Assembly: GCF_005796185.1 (NCBI RefSeq)
Contig: NZ_VAHM01000004.1
Location: forward strand, 62,001 to 126,000
DNA from: Pseudarthrobacter sp. NamB4
GTDB lineage: Bacteria > Actinomycetota > Actinomycetes > Actinomycetales > Micrococcaceae
Reading direction: 5' to 3'
Length of the DNA: 64,000 nt
The stretch's first letter is position 1. Every line of letters begins with the position of its first letter. This document shows positions 17,018 through 25,552 of the stretch, one piece after another. The translations under genes and the position numbers were made by a program. The notes under the pieces are model-generated. The model was not told where the DNA came from and made no database searches. It worked only from the letters and a program-made list of their open reading frames with translations.

Positions 17018-18460
17018 TCAGTTGTCGGTGCGCTTACGTACTTCAAGGTGTGTGACCGTGACCGATCCTTCACCAGCGAACACTCCGAGTCCGCCCGTGG
17101 GACGGTCGTAGATCCTGGTGCTGAGTGCCACCTGCCGGTCCACGACGGCGACACACAGGTCCCCGTCGACGACGACTTCCAAAGTGTGCTGGCCGGGCGT
17201 GAGGTCGCAGGGGCGTTCGAGTTCGATGGCAAAGGGGACATCTCCTGAGACGCGCCACTGGGCATCCCCGGTGATGGCCCGCGGCCAGCGGTCGAACAGC
17301 AGGCGTCCGCGCTTTGGTTCGAGGCGGAGGACGTAGGCGTGGTCGCCGTCGGGGCCGGAGCGCAACAGCATGCCGCATTCGGTGGTGCCGGCCTGGATAT
17401 CCAACACTGCCTTCGCATAGAACTGGGTGGGCAGGTTGTTGGTTGAGACCGCGGCGAGGTAGCCGTCCGGGACCTCCAGCCGGGCAGGCAGTCCGCCGTC
17501 GAACTCGAGCGGCACCTCATCCCAGAAGCTGTCGACGAGCTCGTCGGCGAAACCGAAGGCCAACGTCCCGTCAGCGTTCTGCCGCGCCTCCAAAGATGAC
17601 ATGGTGCCCGCCCACTGCCAGGCGCCGTCGTCGTTGCTTCCTTCCTTGCTGGCAATCCAGCCGAAGAAGAACCGCCGGCCATCCCGTTCCGCCGTCTTGG
17701 AGGCATAGAAGGCGCGCCCGTCGATGCTGTCCCGGACAGGGACGGTCCAGGGTCCGCTGGGGCTCGCGGCCATCCGGTAGCGGGTGGTGAATGATTCGGA
17801 GAACTCCGAATAGACCATGTACCACCAGTTACCCCACTGGAACACGTCCGGGCATTCATGGGTGACGTACCGGCGGGGATCCCAGAAAGGCTCTGTGGGC
17901 TCCCAGACCATCAGGTCCTTGGACACACATTGGGCGATGACACCCCGGCGGCGTTCAGGGCCATCGATGTGCCGGGCCGCCAGCAGCATGCGCCACAGCC
18001 CTGCTTCGTCATCCCGGAAAACGAAGGGGTCCCGCCAGTCCGCCGACTCGTAACCGTCAGACGCCCCAAAGGTGAGCCCGGGGTGCTTGGTCCAGGAGCC
18101 CATTCCGTCCGTGCTGGTGGCGTGCATGACCAGCTGCAGCGGGAGGCCGTCCCGCCCACGGGTGTTCGGGTTCTGCCCGGTGTAGAACAAATGGTGGACG
18201 CCGGACCCGTCGGCAATGATGCTGCCGGTGTAGCAGTTGAAGTCCGGATCGTCGGTGGTGCCGTGGGGGAGGGCCACGCCATGGTCCTGGAACTGCGTGA
18301 GGTCCTTGGTGGTGACCAGGTTCCATGCTGTTCCCGGTTTGGGCTCGGCGCGTACCTCGTGAAGGTAGAAGAGCCAGAACTCACCGTCTTGCTGAAAGGG
18401 GATAAGGTCTCCAACCCATCCATCGGAGGGCTGAAAGAAGACTGGATAACTCATCGGCAC
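17018..18460 (-). CDS. cytoplasmic GH32 glycoside hydrolase (fructosidase)
   Basis: 480 residues, no signal peptide. GTG at 18460 has GGA seven bases upstream; ATG 18454 is the alternative. Five-bladed GH32 core with the catalytic trio: nucleophile Asp18 in an unusual GWVGDLIPF instead of WMNDPNG, transition-state stabiliser Asp144 in WRDPF, acid/base Glu202 in HECPDVF. The C-terminal beta-sandwich runs from about 330 to the end. First gene of the operon that also encodes the ABC importer and LacI regulator. It should hydrolyse the fructan fragment or difructose anhydride brought in by the importer; which of these cannot be read from the sequence. Confidence 0.87.
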   Translation of the reverse strand: MPMSYPVFFQPSDGWVGDLIPFQQDGEFWLFYLHEVRAEPKPGTAWNLVTTKDLTQFQDHGVALPHGTTDDPDFNCYTGSIIADGSGVHHLFYTGQNPNTRGRDGLPLQLVMHATSTDGMGSWTKHPGLTFGASDGYESADWRDPFVFRDDEAGLWRMLLAARHIDGPERRRGVIAQCVSKDLMVWEPTEPFWDPRRYVTHECPDVFQWGNWWYMVYSEFSESFTTRYRMAASPSGPWTVPVRDSIDGRAFYASKTAERDGRRFFFGWIASKEGSNDDGAWQWAGTMSSLEARQNADGTLAFGFADELVDSFWDEVPLEFDGGLPARLEVPDGYLAAVSTNNLPTQFYAKAVLDIQAGTTECGMLLRSGPDGDHAYVLRLEPKRGRLLFDRWPRAITGDAQWRVSGDVPFAIELERPCDLTPGQHTLEVVVDGDLCVAVVDRQVALSTRIYDRPTGGLGVFAGEGSVTVTHLEVRKRTDN

Positions 18461-18473
18461 TGATGTCCATTCT

Positions 18474-18489
18474 GCTAAAGCGTTTGATC
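18474..18489. promoter_or_regulatory. LacI-type operator 1
   Basis: GCTAAAGCGTTTGATC, immediately upstream of the cytoplasmic GH32 start. It matches GCTAAARCGYTTGATC, shared with operator 2 in the opposite orientation. A possible minus-strand promoter (TTGATC, 17 nt, TAGCTT, between 18500 and 18528) would place this site just downstream of the transcription start. Confidence 0.75.
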
Positions 18490-18518
18490 ACCACGAAGCT
18501 AGCGCGAAATGGAGCGGC

Positions 18519-18534
18519 GATCAAGCGTTTTAGC
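18519..18534. promoter_or_regulatory. LacI-type operator 2
   Basis: Its reverse complement is GCTAAAACGCTTGATC, 14 of 16 identical to operator 1 with the differences at the two central symmetric positions. Spaced 45 bp from operator 1 and 67 bp from operator 3, which would allow looping. Confidence 0.75.
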
Positions 18535-18550
18535 AAAGGTTTTGGAACCC

Positions 18551-18580
18551 TTGACTCAAGTTCCGTTGATGGGTCAGTAT
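18551..18580 (+). promoter_or_regulatory. promoter of the exported GH32
   Basis: TTGACT at 18551-18556 is a good -35. After 17-18 bases comes TCAGTA/CAGTAT at 18574-18580 as a weaker -10. Operator 3 begins six bases later and would overlap the transcription start, the classic repression geometry. Confidence 0.6.
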
Positions 18581-18585
18581 CTTCT

Positions 18586-18601
18586 GCTAAAGCGTTTAAG
18601 C
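18586..18601. promoter_or_regulatory. LacI-type operator 3
   Basis: GCTAAAGCGTTTAAGC, the third copy of the motif, just downstream of the + strand -10 and 53 bp before the exported GH32 start codon. Confidence 0.75.
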
Positions 18602-18653
18602 GCCATAACGATGACCCCGTCGCGCTGCTTTTACCAATGAGAGGAAGTCAACG

Positions 18654-20213
18654 ATGACCCCTGAACTTTCGCGCCGCCACATCCTGCAGGGAACGGGAGC
18701 CGGTGCCCTCGCCCTGTTCCTGGACAGCCCCCTGAGCTCTGCACCGGCCCATGCCAACACCTCCCTCCGGGCCGTCTTCCACATGACACCGCCATCCGGC
18801 TGGCTCTGTGATCCGCAACGGCCCATTCACGTCAACGGTGCTTACCACCTGTACTACCTGCACTCCGCCCAGAACAACGGCCCGGGCGGATGGGACCATG
18901 CCACCACCACTGACGCGGTGGCATTCACTCATCACGGAGCTGCGGTGCCGCTGCAGCAGGGCTTCCCCGTGTGGTCAGGTTCCGCTGTGGTGGACACTGC
19001 CAATACAGCCGGCTTCGGCGCCGGGACCATCGTAGTGCTAGCCACGCAGCCTACGGGCGGTATCCGCAAGTACCAGGAGCAGTATTTGTATTGGTCCACT
19101 GACGGCGGGTACACCTTCACTGCCCTTCGCAATCCCGTTATTGCCAACACCGACGGCCGGACCGCCACCACCCAGGCAGAGATTGACAACGCGGAATGGT
19201 TCCGGGACCCCAAGGTCCACTGGGACGCGGCCCGTAACGAGTGGGTGTGCGTTATTGGCCGCGCCCGGTACGCAGCCTTCTATACGTCGCCCAACCTTCG
19301 GGACTGGCAGCTGAAACGCAACTTCGATTACCCTAACCACTCGTTGGGCGGCATCGAGTGCCCGGACCTGTTCGAAATGACCGCCAGCGACGGCACCCGG
19401 CATTGGGTACTGGGCGCCAGCATGGACGCCTACAGCCTCGGGCTGCCCATGACCTACGCCTACTGGACAGGTGCCTGGGATGGTGACCAGTTCGTTGCGG
19501 ACAACGTGAGCAGCCCGCAGTGGCTCGACTGGGGGTGGGACTGGTACGGCGCCGTGACCTGGCCGGCAGCGGAAGCGCCGGAGGAGCGGCGCTATGCGAT
19601 CGGATGGATGAACAACTGGAAATACGCCGCCCGTGATGTGCCCACGGATGCTTCTGACGGGTACAACGGCCAGAACTCGATCGTGCGGGAGTTGCGCATG
19701 GAGCGCCAGCCGGGAGGCTGGTACAGCCTGCTCAGCAGTCCAGTCCCGGCGCTCTCGGATCATCTGGGGTCAACGACAGTGTTCCGTGACCGCACCGTCG
19801 ACGGCAGCACCGTCCTGCCGTGGCGCGGGCGGGCGTACGAGCTTGAACTCGACATTGCATGGGAGGCTGCCGCGAACGTGGGGGTTTCGGTGGGCCGTTC
19901 CCCGGACGGCGCCCGCCACACTAATATCGGCAAGTATGGCGGGGAGCTGTACGTGGACCGTGCACCTTCCGACCAGTCAGGCTTCTCCTTGGTGCCTTTC
20001 ACACGTGCTGCCGCGCCAATAGCCCCCGGGGCCCGCTCAGTGCATCTGCGGATCTTTGTGGACACGCAAAGCGTGGAGGTGTTCGTGAATGCCGGGCACA
20101 CAGTGCTTTCGCAGCAAGTCCACTTTGACTACGGTGACACCGGCATCTCCTTCTATGCCGACGGCGGCCCGGCCACATTTTCCGGCATCACCCTCCGTGA
20201 ATTCCTGGCATAA
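18654..20213 (+). CDS. exported GH32 enzyme, probable levan fructotransferase
   Basis: 519 residues with a Tat signal (LSRRHILQGTGAGALALFL, cut near residue 35). GH32 catalytic residues: nucleophile Asp53 (GWLCDPQRP), Asp185 (WFRDPK), Glu235 (IECPDLF). The motifs HMTPPSGWLCDPQRP and NNGPGGWDHATTTD closely resemble the Arthrobacter levan fructotransferases (DFA IV-forming) rather than common levanases; this is from memory of that family and needs a database check. Such enzymes turn levan into di-D-fructose dianhydride IV outside the cell. Divergent from the importer/GH32 operon and under the same three operators. Start: ATG 18654 with GAGAGGAAG about nine bases upstream. An exo-levanase is the alternative. 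Confidence 0.85.
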   Translation: MTPELSRRHILQGTGAGALALFLDSPLSSAPAHANTSLRAVFHMTPPSGWLCDPQRPIHVNGAYHLYYLHSAQNNGPGGWDHATTTDAVAFTHHGAAVPLQQGFPVWSGSAVVDTANTAGFGAGTIVVLATQPTGGIRKYQEQYLYWSTDGGYTFTALRNPVIANTDGRTATTQAEIDNAEWFRDPKVHWDAARNEWVCVIGRARYAAFYTSPNLRDWQLKRNFDYPNHSLGGIECPDLFEMTASDGTRHWVLGASMDAYSLGLPMTYAYWTGAWDGDQFVADNVSSPQWLDWGWDWYGAVTWPAAEAPEERRYAIGWMNNWKYAARDVPTDASDGYNGQNSIVRELRMERQPGGWYSLLSSPVPALSDHLGSTTVFRDRTVDGSTVLPWRGRAYELELDIAWEAAANVGVSVGRSPDGARHTNIGKYGGELYVDRAPSDQSGFSLVPFTRAAAPIAPGARSVHLRIFVDTQSVEVFVNAGHTVLSQQVHFDYGDTGISFYADGGPATFSGITLREFLA

Positions 20214-20239
20214 GCTCCGGGCCAGCCCCTTGGCCGGCG

Positions 20240-20998
20240 CTATGCCAGCGCCGACGGCTCGAACCGGGATGCGGGCGATCCGCTGGGCAGTGCTTTGAGG
20301 ATGTTTTCCGCCACGCTGCGGACCTTCAGGTTCCGCTGGCGGGACATCCCCGCGAGCCTGCCAAACGCGTCTGGGTAGGAGCAGCGGTTCTGCGCCATGA
20401 TCACCCCGCACGCCACGTCTATGGAGGTCCGGCTTTCCAGCACTGCCTTCAGGTTGTCCCCCGCCGAGCGGACGCTGTGTACCTCAAGCGCCAGTTTCAG
20501 GCTGTGCGACGCCACTCCGGCGAACCAGTTTGCCTCGGACACTACCTCATGCCCCAGATCCGTGCGGGTCCGGGCCAGGAACAGCAGGGCCCCTGACACC
20601 GGGCCGTCCAGGCGCAAGGGAACAGCCAAAGCACGCTCGTACCCCGCTGCCGCCAGCCGCTGCAGGTAAGCCTGCCACTGAAACGAAGCGCCGCCGTCGA
20701 CCGTTATTGCCGCCGCCCCCCGCACCGCGTGGGTGATGGGACCGTCGCCGTCCCGGCCCTCAAGATTCGCCAGCCTTACCGCATTCTCATCGGTGCCGGC
20801 ACTCACCGGCGCCGATTCCCCGAGCTGGAGCAGGACGGCGCACTCCACCCTGGTCCCTGCCAGCCCGCTCATCGCCTCCGCGGCGGCTTCGCTCAGCTTC
20901 TGCACCGAGTCCAAGTCCGTCTCAGTGCCCGTGATGAGGTCCAGCAGGAGTCCCTGCCGGTCCAGCCGCCTGCCGCCAACCGCCGGATGTTGTGTCAC
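20240..20998 (-). CDS. GAF-ANTAR antiterminator-type regulator
   Basis: 252 residues from GTG 20998 with AGGGGGA just upstream. A GAF-like sensor domain spans roughly 20-180. The C-terminal ANTAR RNA-binding domain (LKAVLESRTSIDVACGVIM, then GMSRQRNLKVRSVAENIL) has the three-helix pattern with the usual conserved Ala and aromatic-poor core. ANTAR proteins bind tandem hairpins in nascent RNA and prevent termination. The GAF input is unknown. Convergent with the exported GH32, 26 bp apart. Confidence 0.85.
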   Translation of the reverse strand: MTQHPAVGGRRLDRQGLLLDLITGTETDLDSVQKLSEAAAEAMSGLAGTRVECAVLLQLGESAPVSAGTDENAVRLANLEGRDGDGPITHAVRGAAAITVDGGASFQWQAYLQRLAAAGYERALAVPLRLDGPVSGALLFLARTRTDLGHEVVSEANWFAGVASHSLKLALEVHSVRSAGDNLKAVLESRTSIDVACGVIMAQNRCSYPDAFGRLAGMSRQRNLKVRSVAENILKALPSGSPASRFEPSALA

Positions 20999-21095
20999 GC
21001 TTCCCCCTGTCAACCTCGAGCCGGCGAACCACCGCTGCGCAGGCTTTCCTCGAATTTAGGAGCGCCCGCCGGAAAGGGCACGAGTAGTGGGTACT

Positions 21096-21860
21096 CTACT
21101 TTTCCTGGCTGTCGCGGCCACTACTTGCTTCCAGCCATTCGGCGAACGTCTGCCGTCCGACGGCGGCTCCGGGCGCCGGGATCAGCGCACCGCTGCGCAT
21201 GGCTTTCCCCATGGAACCCGGCAGGACTGCCTCAAGTACCTTTTTGCGCTGGCCGGTTTTGTGGAGATACGCGCGGACGAGGTCTGCAAGGTTCTCCGTG
21301 CGCGGTCCGCCCATGTCGGTCATCCTTCGCGCGGGTCCTGTCTCCGTAGCCTTCACCAGCGCCTCGGCCACCTCCCAGGCAGCCACAGGCTGGGTGAACA
21401 TTTTGGGAACCGCGACCAGCGGGCCAACGGTTCCAAGCCTCACCGTCAGAGGCACGAACTCGTGGAACTGCGTCGAGCGCAGCAGGGTCCAGGGAATGCC
21501 GCCGTGGCGCACTTCGTCTTCCTGCACCAGCTTTCCCGCATAGAGGCCCGACGTGGCGCCGTCGATGCCCACGATGGAAAGCGCCACGTGGTGCTGCACG
21601 CCGGCGTCCGCTTCCGCTGCCAGCAGGTTCTGCGTGGCGTTCGTGAAAAAGTCCACGGCTTTCTTGGTGGAGTTGGTCTGGATGCCGGAGACGTCTATGA
21701 CCGCTTCGACCTGGTTCAAGGCCTGGGCCAGGCCACTGCCGTTCACCAGGTCCGCGCCCTCGGCGCGGCTCAGGCTCACCACCTCATGGCCGCGCTCCCT
21801 GGCGAGCTCCACCACGTGGCGCCCGACGGTACCGGTTCCCCCTGCTACGGCAATCCTCAT
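21096..21860 (-). CDS. atypical SDR / NAD(P)H-binding protein
   Basis: 254 residues from ATG 21860. It opens with a Rossmann motif (MRIAVAGGTGTVGRHVVELA, GxxGxxG) and continues with the NmrA/NAD(P)H-binding pattern (AVIDVSGIQ, HHVALSIVGIDG, YAGKLVQEDEV, TLLRSTQFHEF). The standard YxxxK dyad is replaced by the looser YAGKL, so it is probably an epimerase-like or quinone-reductase-like atypical SDR and not a classical dehydrogenase. Stands alone; no strong ribosome site before the ATG. Confidence 0.78.
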   Translation of the reverse strand: MRIAVAGGTGTVGRHVVELARERGHEVVSLSRAEGADLVNGSGLAQALNQVEAVIDVSGIQTNSTKKAVDFFTNATQNLLAAEADAGVQHHVALSIVGIDGATSGLYAGKLVQEDEVRHGGIPWTLLRSTQFHEFVPLTVRLGTVGPLVAVPKMFTQPVAAWEVAEALVKATETGPARRMTDMGGPRTENLADLVRAYLHKTGQRKKVLEAVLPGSMGKAMRSGALIPAPGAAVGRQTFAEWLEASSGRDSQEK

Positions 21861-22185
21861 GGAAAAAATCTTATGCCCGGGGGCAGTCAATGGCCTCGAT
21901 GCCTGCCGTTTCAGTTCTTCCAGGCGGTCCCGCATGTGCTGCAGTACCCCGGCGGAGTGGGGCTGCCAGTCCTGCCCCTCATCGAGGACACGCAGAAAGG
22001 CAGGCACCGGGAGGAGTGTGCCTCCGCTATCGGGCTGCCCGTTTGGCGGCGGCGGCCGCCTGCGCGGATCCCCGTACGGTAGCAAGTAGGGGAGGCCAAA
22101 CCCTTGACCCCGGACGCATCGGGCTACCTATCCTGAGGTTAGTCAGGCAGTTTGGCTATCTCGAACCACGCATCGGGAGGTGGCC

Positions 22186-22512
22186 GTGGCTTCCGTTTCC
22201 CTTAATCCATCCGCTTCCGCTTCCCGGAGCATCAAGGTGCCTGTCGGCACCGCTGCCAAGGCGGCGCGCGCCCAGGCTTCCCCTGGCGAGACGGGGCCCC
22301 AGAAGGGGCCACTCAAGCCCAGGGCCATTCAGGAACTGTTCCGTCGATGGCCGCATGTGCCGTCGCGTGAACTGGAACGCATCCGGAACGCACTTCTCCA
22401 GTGCCTGCAAAAAGGGCATCACGGCAGGGAGCACCACCTCTCTGAACCGGCCCGTTCTCTCTTGGAGCTTTTGACGGCGGAACTTGCGCGCACGCGTGGA
22501 GGTGCCCGCTGA
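22186..22512 (+). CDS. hypothetical protein (108 aa)
   Basis: GTG at 22186 with GGGAGG five bases upstream. The first ~50 residues are low-complexity Ala/Ser/Lys/Pro. The rest is a short helical module (AIQELFRRWPHVPSRELERIRNAL, then HHLSEPARSLLELLTAEL). I do not recognise the family. It precedes another small acidic ORF by 51 bp and they may be cotranscribed. Confidence 0.5.
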   Translation: MASVSLNPSASASRSIKVPVGTAAKAARAQASPGETGPQKGPLKPRAIQELFRRWPHVPSRELERIRNALLQCLQKGHHGREHHLSEPARSLLELLTAELARTRGGAR

Positions 22513-22563
22513 TGACCGGCCGGCGCGGCACGCTGGCAACCACGGCACCCGCAGGGGAGTGAC

Positions 22564-22755
22564 ATGACAAAGGATAAGGCCGACCACGGTGGCAACGCCG
22601 AGGCTGAGGTAGAGGACGAAGCCGGGCAGGTGCAAAGGGACCCGTCTGAGCCAGGGCAGGACGAAGAGCCGGAAGTATCACAGGACCGGTGGGAGGATCC
22701 TCCCACCTATCCCCACGCCCCGGGCTTCAATCCGGACTACTGGCCCAAATTCTGA
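22564..22755 (+). CDS. small acidic hypothetical protein (63 aa)
   Basis: ATG 22564 with GGGGAG five bases upstream. Very acidic and disordered (many Glu/Asp/Gln), ending in an aromatic motif, PTYPHAPGFNPDYWPKF. No hydrophobic segment. Unknown function; the good ribosome site and distinct C-terminus support it as real. Confidence 0.5.
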   Translation: MTKDKADHGGNAEAEVEDEAGQVQRDPSEPGQDEEPEVSQDRWEDPPTYPHAPGFNPDYWPKF

Positions 22756-22799
22756 CTACATCCACGAAGATGTTTGTGGGCGTAACCGGCCTCCCGCTA

Positions 22800-22825
22800 G
22801 CTGACCAGCATCAATGCTGGTTAGC
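22800..22825. terminator. hairpin after the small-ORF pair
   Basis: Eleven-base stem (GCTGACCAGCA with TGCTGGTTAGC, one G-U pair) and a TCAA tetraloop, without a clear T-tract. It lies between the acidic ORF and the palindromic promoter at 22827. Confidence 0.4.
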
Positions 22826-22826
22826 G

Positions 22827-22843
22827 GTCAGCATGCTTATTAT
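22827..22843 (+). promoter_or_regulatory. palindromic promoter motif, copy A
   Basis: GTCAGCATGCTTATTAT: the AGCATGCT core overlaps a TATTAT -10 exactly as in the two copies before the carboxylate-amine ligase genes (39301 and 42679). Here one arm base differs from GTAAGCATGCTTAC. A GTG start follows six bases after the -10, consistent with a leaderless transcript. Confidence 0.45.
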
Positions 22844-22849
22844 CCTGTT

Positions 22850-22909
22850 GTGAACGGTGCACTTTACGCTGCTGCCGCGACGATGGGGCTGATCTTCATC
22901 CTGTCCTGA
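22850..22909 (+). CDS. tiny hydrophobic ORF (19 aa), candidate
   Basis: GTG 22850 to TGA 22907-22909 encodes MNGALYAAAATMGLIFILS, which would make a single short membrane helix. No ribosome site, but it begins six bases after the TATTAT of a promoter of the same design as those of two real genes in this window, as expected for leaderless translation. Coding status is unproven; it could be chance. Confidence 0.3.
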   Translation: MNGALYAAAATMGLIFILS

Positions 22910-23101
22910 CTTGGCACCGGCGCAACCATAGCCACCATGTGCAGGAGGTGGGAGTAAAGAACTTCCACCCGGCCGGGAGGGCAGCTACCCGTCTCTTCGG
23001 ATACAGCTGCACTCCCAGCCAGTGGAAAATCAGGAAAGATAAATTGCGGCTGACACTCTGGCCCGACTGTTGGGCGCTTCGCGTGCCTTTGCCTGGGTGG
23101 C

Positions 23102-23458
23102 CTATGCGGCGATCAGCGCCGGCGGCTGGGCCCGGAGCTCAGAGGTGACCCGGCGCGGTGCCAGGACGGTGATGGTGCACGGTGCCTGCTGCGGATCGAT
23201 TTTCTGCGGCAGGTGATTGGATTCCGAGGCAGTATGGAGCATCTCCAGGGCTTCCCGGTCAACGTGGGCGTGGGAGACGTCCAGCTGCACGTCGAGCCCT
23301 TCCTTCAAGGAATTGGCACGCTTAACCACTACATAAAGAGCATTGACGCTGTGGACGGTGATATGCCCCTTTGCAATCACCTGTGCACGAGCGTGGTCGA
23401 GATCTACACGGACAACAACATTCAGTTTGGAATTCAAAAGTAAAGCCTTCCCCGGCAT
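23102..23458 (-). CDS. hypothetical protein, Arthrobacter-type (~118 aa)
   Basis: The coherent part reads LNSKLNVVVRVDLDHARAQV, then GHITVHSVNALYVVVKRANSL and VQLDVSHAHVDREALEML, a mixed alpha/beta STAS-like pattern (strand-helix repeats with a conserved VDLDHA). I set the start at ATG 23458. A TTG at 23437, with GGAAGG ten bases upstream, would give MNSKLNVVV; the frame stays open to 23539. Monocistronic. Function not known to me. Confidence 0.55.
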   Translation of the reverse strand: MPGKALLLNSKLNVVVRVDLDHARAQVIAKGHITVHSVNALYVVVKRANSLKEGLDVQLDVSHAHVDREALEMLHTASESNHLPQKIDPQQAPCTITVLAPRRVTSELRAQPPALIAA

Positions 23459-23650
23459 TGGCTGCGACGCTGCAGCTTCTTGCATATGGCCGTTTGCATC
23501 AGCCTCATCCAGAGTAGGGGCCGGATGTGATGCACGCAACAGTTACGTACTTATTACATCGATTAGGATGCTGTTCACGTAACAGGCTGGGGCAGGGCGG
23601 TGCCCCACCTGGCACTTTCACTCCTGCCCGCCGGGGTCCATCATGTAGCC

Positions 23651-25552
23651 ATGGGCAACGCGGACGCAGGGGCGGGTCCCGGCGGCGGCACCGCGGTCTC
23701 GCCGGACCACGTGGTGGTGTTCGTCCACGGCATGGGCCGTGCGCTGAAGGGCGGCACTCTGCAGGAGTGGGCGCAGCCGCTCATGCTGAGCCTTCACGAC
23801 CTTTCCCTTGACCTGGCCCCGGACACCCCGCATCCGCACCTCGTCATTACCAAAGCGAACGCCGTGGGTGACGCGCCCGAAGTGCTGGTCAAGGTTCTTC
23901 GCGGCGTCAGGGAACAACAGCCGGACTACCTCACCGTGCTCATGACGGAGGCGTCCTGGGGGAGGGACTTCGAGCCGGCGTCGGCCGCGTCCACCTACTC
24001 CTGGGCCCTGCGCACCGCCCTGCGCGTATACATGCGGTCAGTGCAGCTGATCAAGTGGAACCTCTACCCGGGCCGGCGCCGGGCCACCCCCGCATGGTTC
24101 GCCGCGTGGCTGAGGCAGATGCTCCTCACCACCCTTGCGGCGTTCGCCGGGTTGTTCATCCTGATGGCGGTGCTGGTGGTGCTCCTGCTGATCATCATCC
24201 TAGCCTGGATACCCGGCCCGGGCCGGTGGATCGGAAAGCTGGTTTCCCTGTTCGCGGACTTCCTGGGCGATCCGCAGGTGTGGAAGCGGCGGCCCCTGCA
24301 GGCGGCGGCCATGCGGCAGCGGGTGGTGGACACGCTGCAGCGCTGGGACCACGGCTCGGGGACGCAGGTGACCGTGGTGGCGCACAGCCAGGGCGCGGCG
24401 ATCACCGGGCAGGTCCTGTTCCAGAACCAGGCGCAGGCCACCAACTTTGTCAGCGTGGGCAGCGGGCTGGACCTGCTGGGCTACGCGCAGTGGGGCGGCG
24501 GAACGGGGGAGGACCCGGTGACCGACTGGCTGGCGAACCCCGGCCGGCCACGGTGGATTAACGTCTGGGGGAAGTTCGACTTTGTGCCCGCCGGTCCCAT
24601 CTCCACCCATCACAACGGTCCGCTGCCCGTCTTTGGCAAGATCTATGAACGGGACACGGCGGGCGACGGCGGCCCGGGCCCTGAAGAACATCCCGTGTAC
24701 AACAGGTCCGCCCTGATCCACGACCACATCACCTACTCGGGCAACCGCGTGGAGGTCCTGGATCCCCTGGCGCGGCTCATCCTGGACCCCCCGCCGTCGG
24801 ATAGTTCCGGTTTGGCCTTTAGGGCGCTCGACGGCGACCGGCGGCTCCGCCCTCACCGCGTCATGGTGAAGAGCCTGGGAGTGACGCGGCTTCTCGCCGT
24901 CCTCACCTCGGCGCTGAGCGCCCCGGCGTCGCTTGCCTGGCTGGGTTCACAGCGCTGGGCGCGGGACCTGGTGCAGTGCGGCCCGGCCGGCGCCGGCCGG
25001 GATCCTTGGTGGTCGTCCTGGCTGTGCTCCGGGCCCAGCTACCACTGGCGGCATGCGGAGGACTGGGGTGTGCTGGCATTGACTACCGCGGTGTTCGCGG
25101 GCGTCCTGGTGGCACTGCTGAACGGGCCGGTATGGGGCGTGCTGCACAACCGGCTGCAGCGCCTGCGCAAACCGTCCTTCCGGCAGTCCAGCGATCCCAC
25201 CCGCAATCCTCCGGCCAGCCCATGGTGGTCCGTGGCGTGGTACCTGCTCATCGTGACGACGGTGGCTGTGGCGGTGCCGTTCCTGTTGGTATGGCCGGAG
25301 CTTCCCTGGGTGGTGGTGGTTGCGCTGGTGCTTGCGCTGTGGGCGCTGTGTTTCACGAGCACGAGCATTACCGGGCTGCCGGCGCGGACAGGTCCACGTG
25401 TGCAGGAAAGCCCGCCCCGGCCGGCGGCACCCGGGCCGCAGCCCGCCGTCGGTCCCCGGCTCAGCAGCCGGGATCAGCCCACCGCTTCAGGCAATCTTCC
25501 TGTTAATACCGTGACCGGCGCAGCGGACCACCGCTCGCGCTCCGGCTCGTAG
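23651..25552 (+). CDS. membrane-anchored alpha/beta hydrolase-like protein
   Basis: 633 residues (ATG 23651). The N-terminal part has a hydrolase strand/oxyanion pattern (VVVFVHGMGRALKGG). The nucleophile elbow VVAHSQGAA places Ser246. Between them lie two hydrophobic segments (LLTTLAAFAGLFILMAVLVV and the run after it, ~158-187), and two or three more membrane helices lie near 430-580. Arrangement: serine-hydrolase domain carried on a polytopic membrane protein. Substrate unknown; lipase/esterase-like by motif only. The last 79 bp overlap the convergent gene at 25474-25818. Confidence 0.65.
   Translation: MGNADAGAGPGGGTAVSPDHVVVFVHGMGRALKGGTLQEWAQPLMLSLHDLSLDLAPDTPHPHLVITKANAVGDAPEVLVKVLRGVREQQPDYLTVLMTEASWGRDFEPASAASTYSWALRTALRVYMRSVQLIKWNLYPGRRRATPAWFAAWLRQMLLTTLAAFAGLFILMAVLVVLLLIIILAWIPGPGRWIGKLVSLFADFLGDPQVWKRRPLQAAAMRQRVVDTLQRWDHGSGTQVTVVAHSQGAAITGQVLFQNQAQATNFVSVGSGLDLLGYAQWGGGTGEDPVTDWLANPGRPRWINVWGKFDFVPAGPISTHHNGPLPVFGKIYERDTAGDGGPGPEEHPVYNRSALIHDHITYSGNRVEVLDPLARLILDPPPSDSSGLAFRALDGDRRLRPHRVMVKSLGVTRLLAVLTSALSAPASLAWLGSQRWARDLVQCGPAGAGRDPWWSSWLCSGPSYHWRHAEDWGVLALTTAVFAGVLVALLNGPVWGVLHNRLQRLRKPSFRQSSDPTRNPPASPWWSVAWYLLIVTTVAVAVPFLLVWPELPWVVVVALVLALWALCFTSTSITGLPARTGPRVQESPPRPAAPGPQPAVGPRLSSRDQPTASGNLPVNTVTGAADHRSRSGS

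Noticed and set aside
21087..22082. 331-codon plus-strand open frame opposite the SDR gene
   Set aside because: The minus-strand product has a clear Rossmann motif; the + frame is Arg/His/Gly-rich without a pattern.
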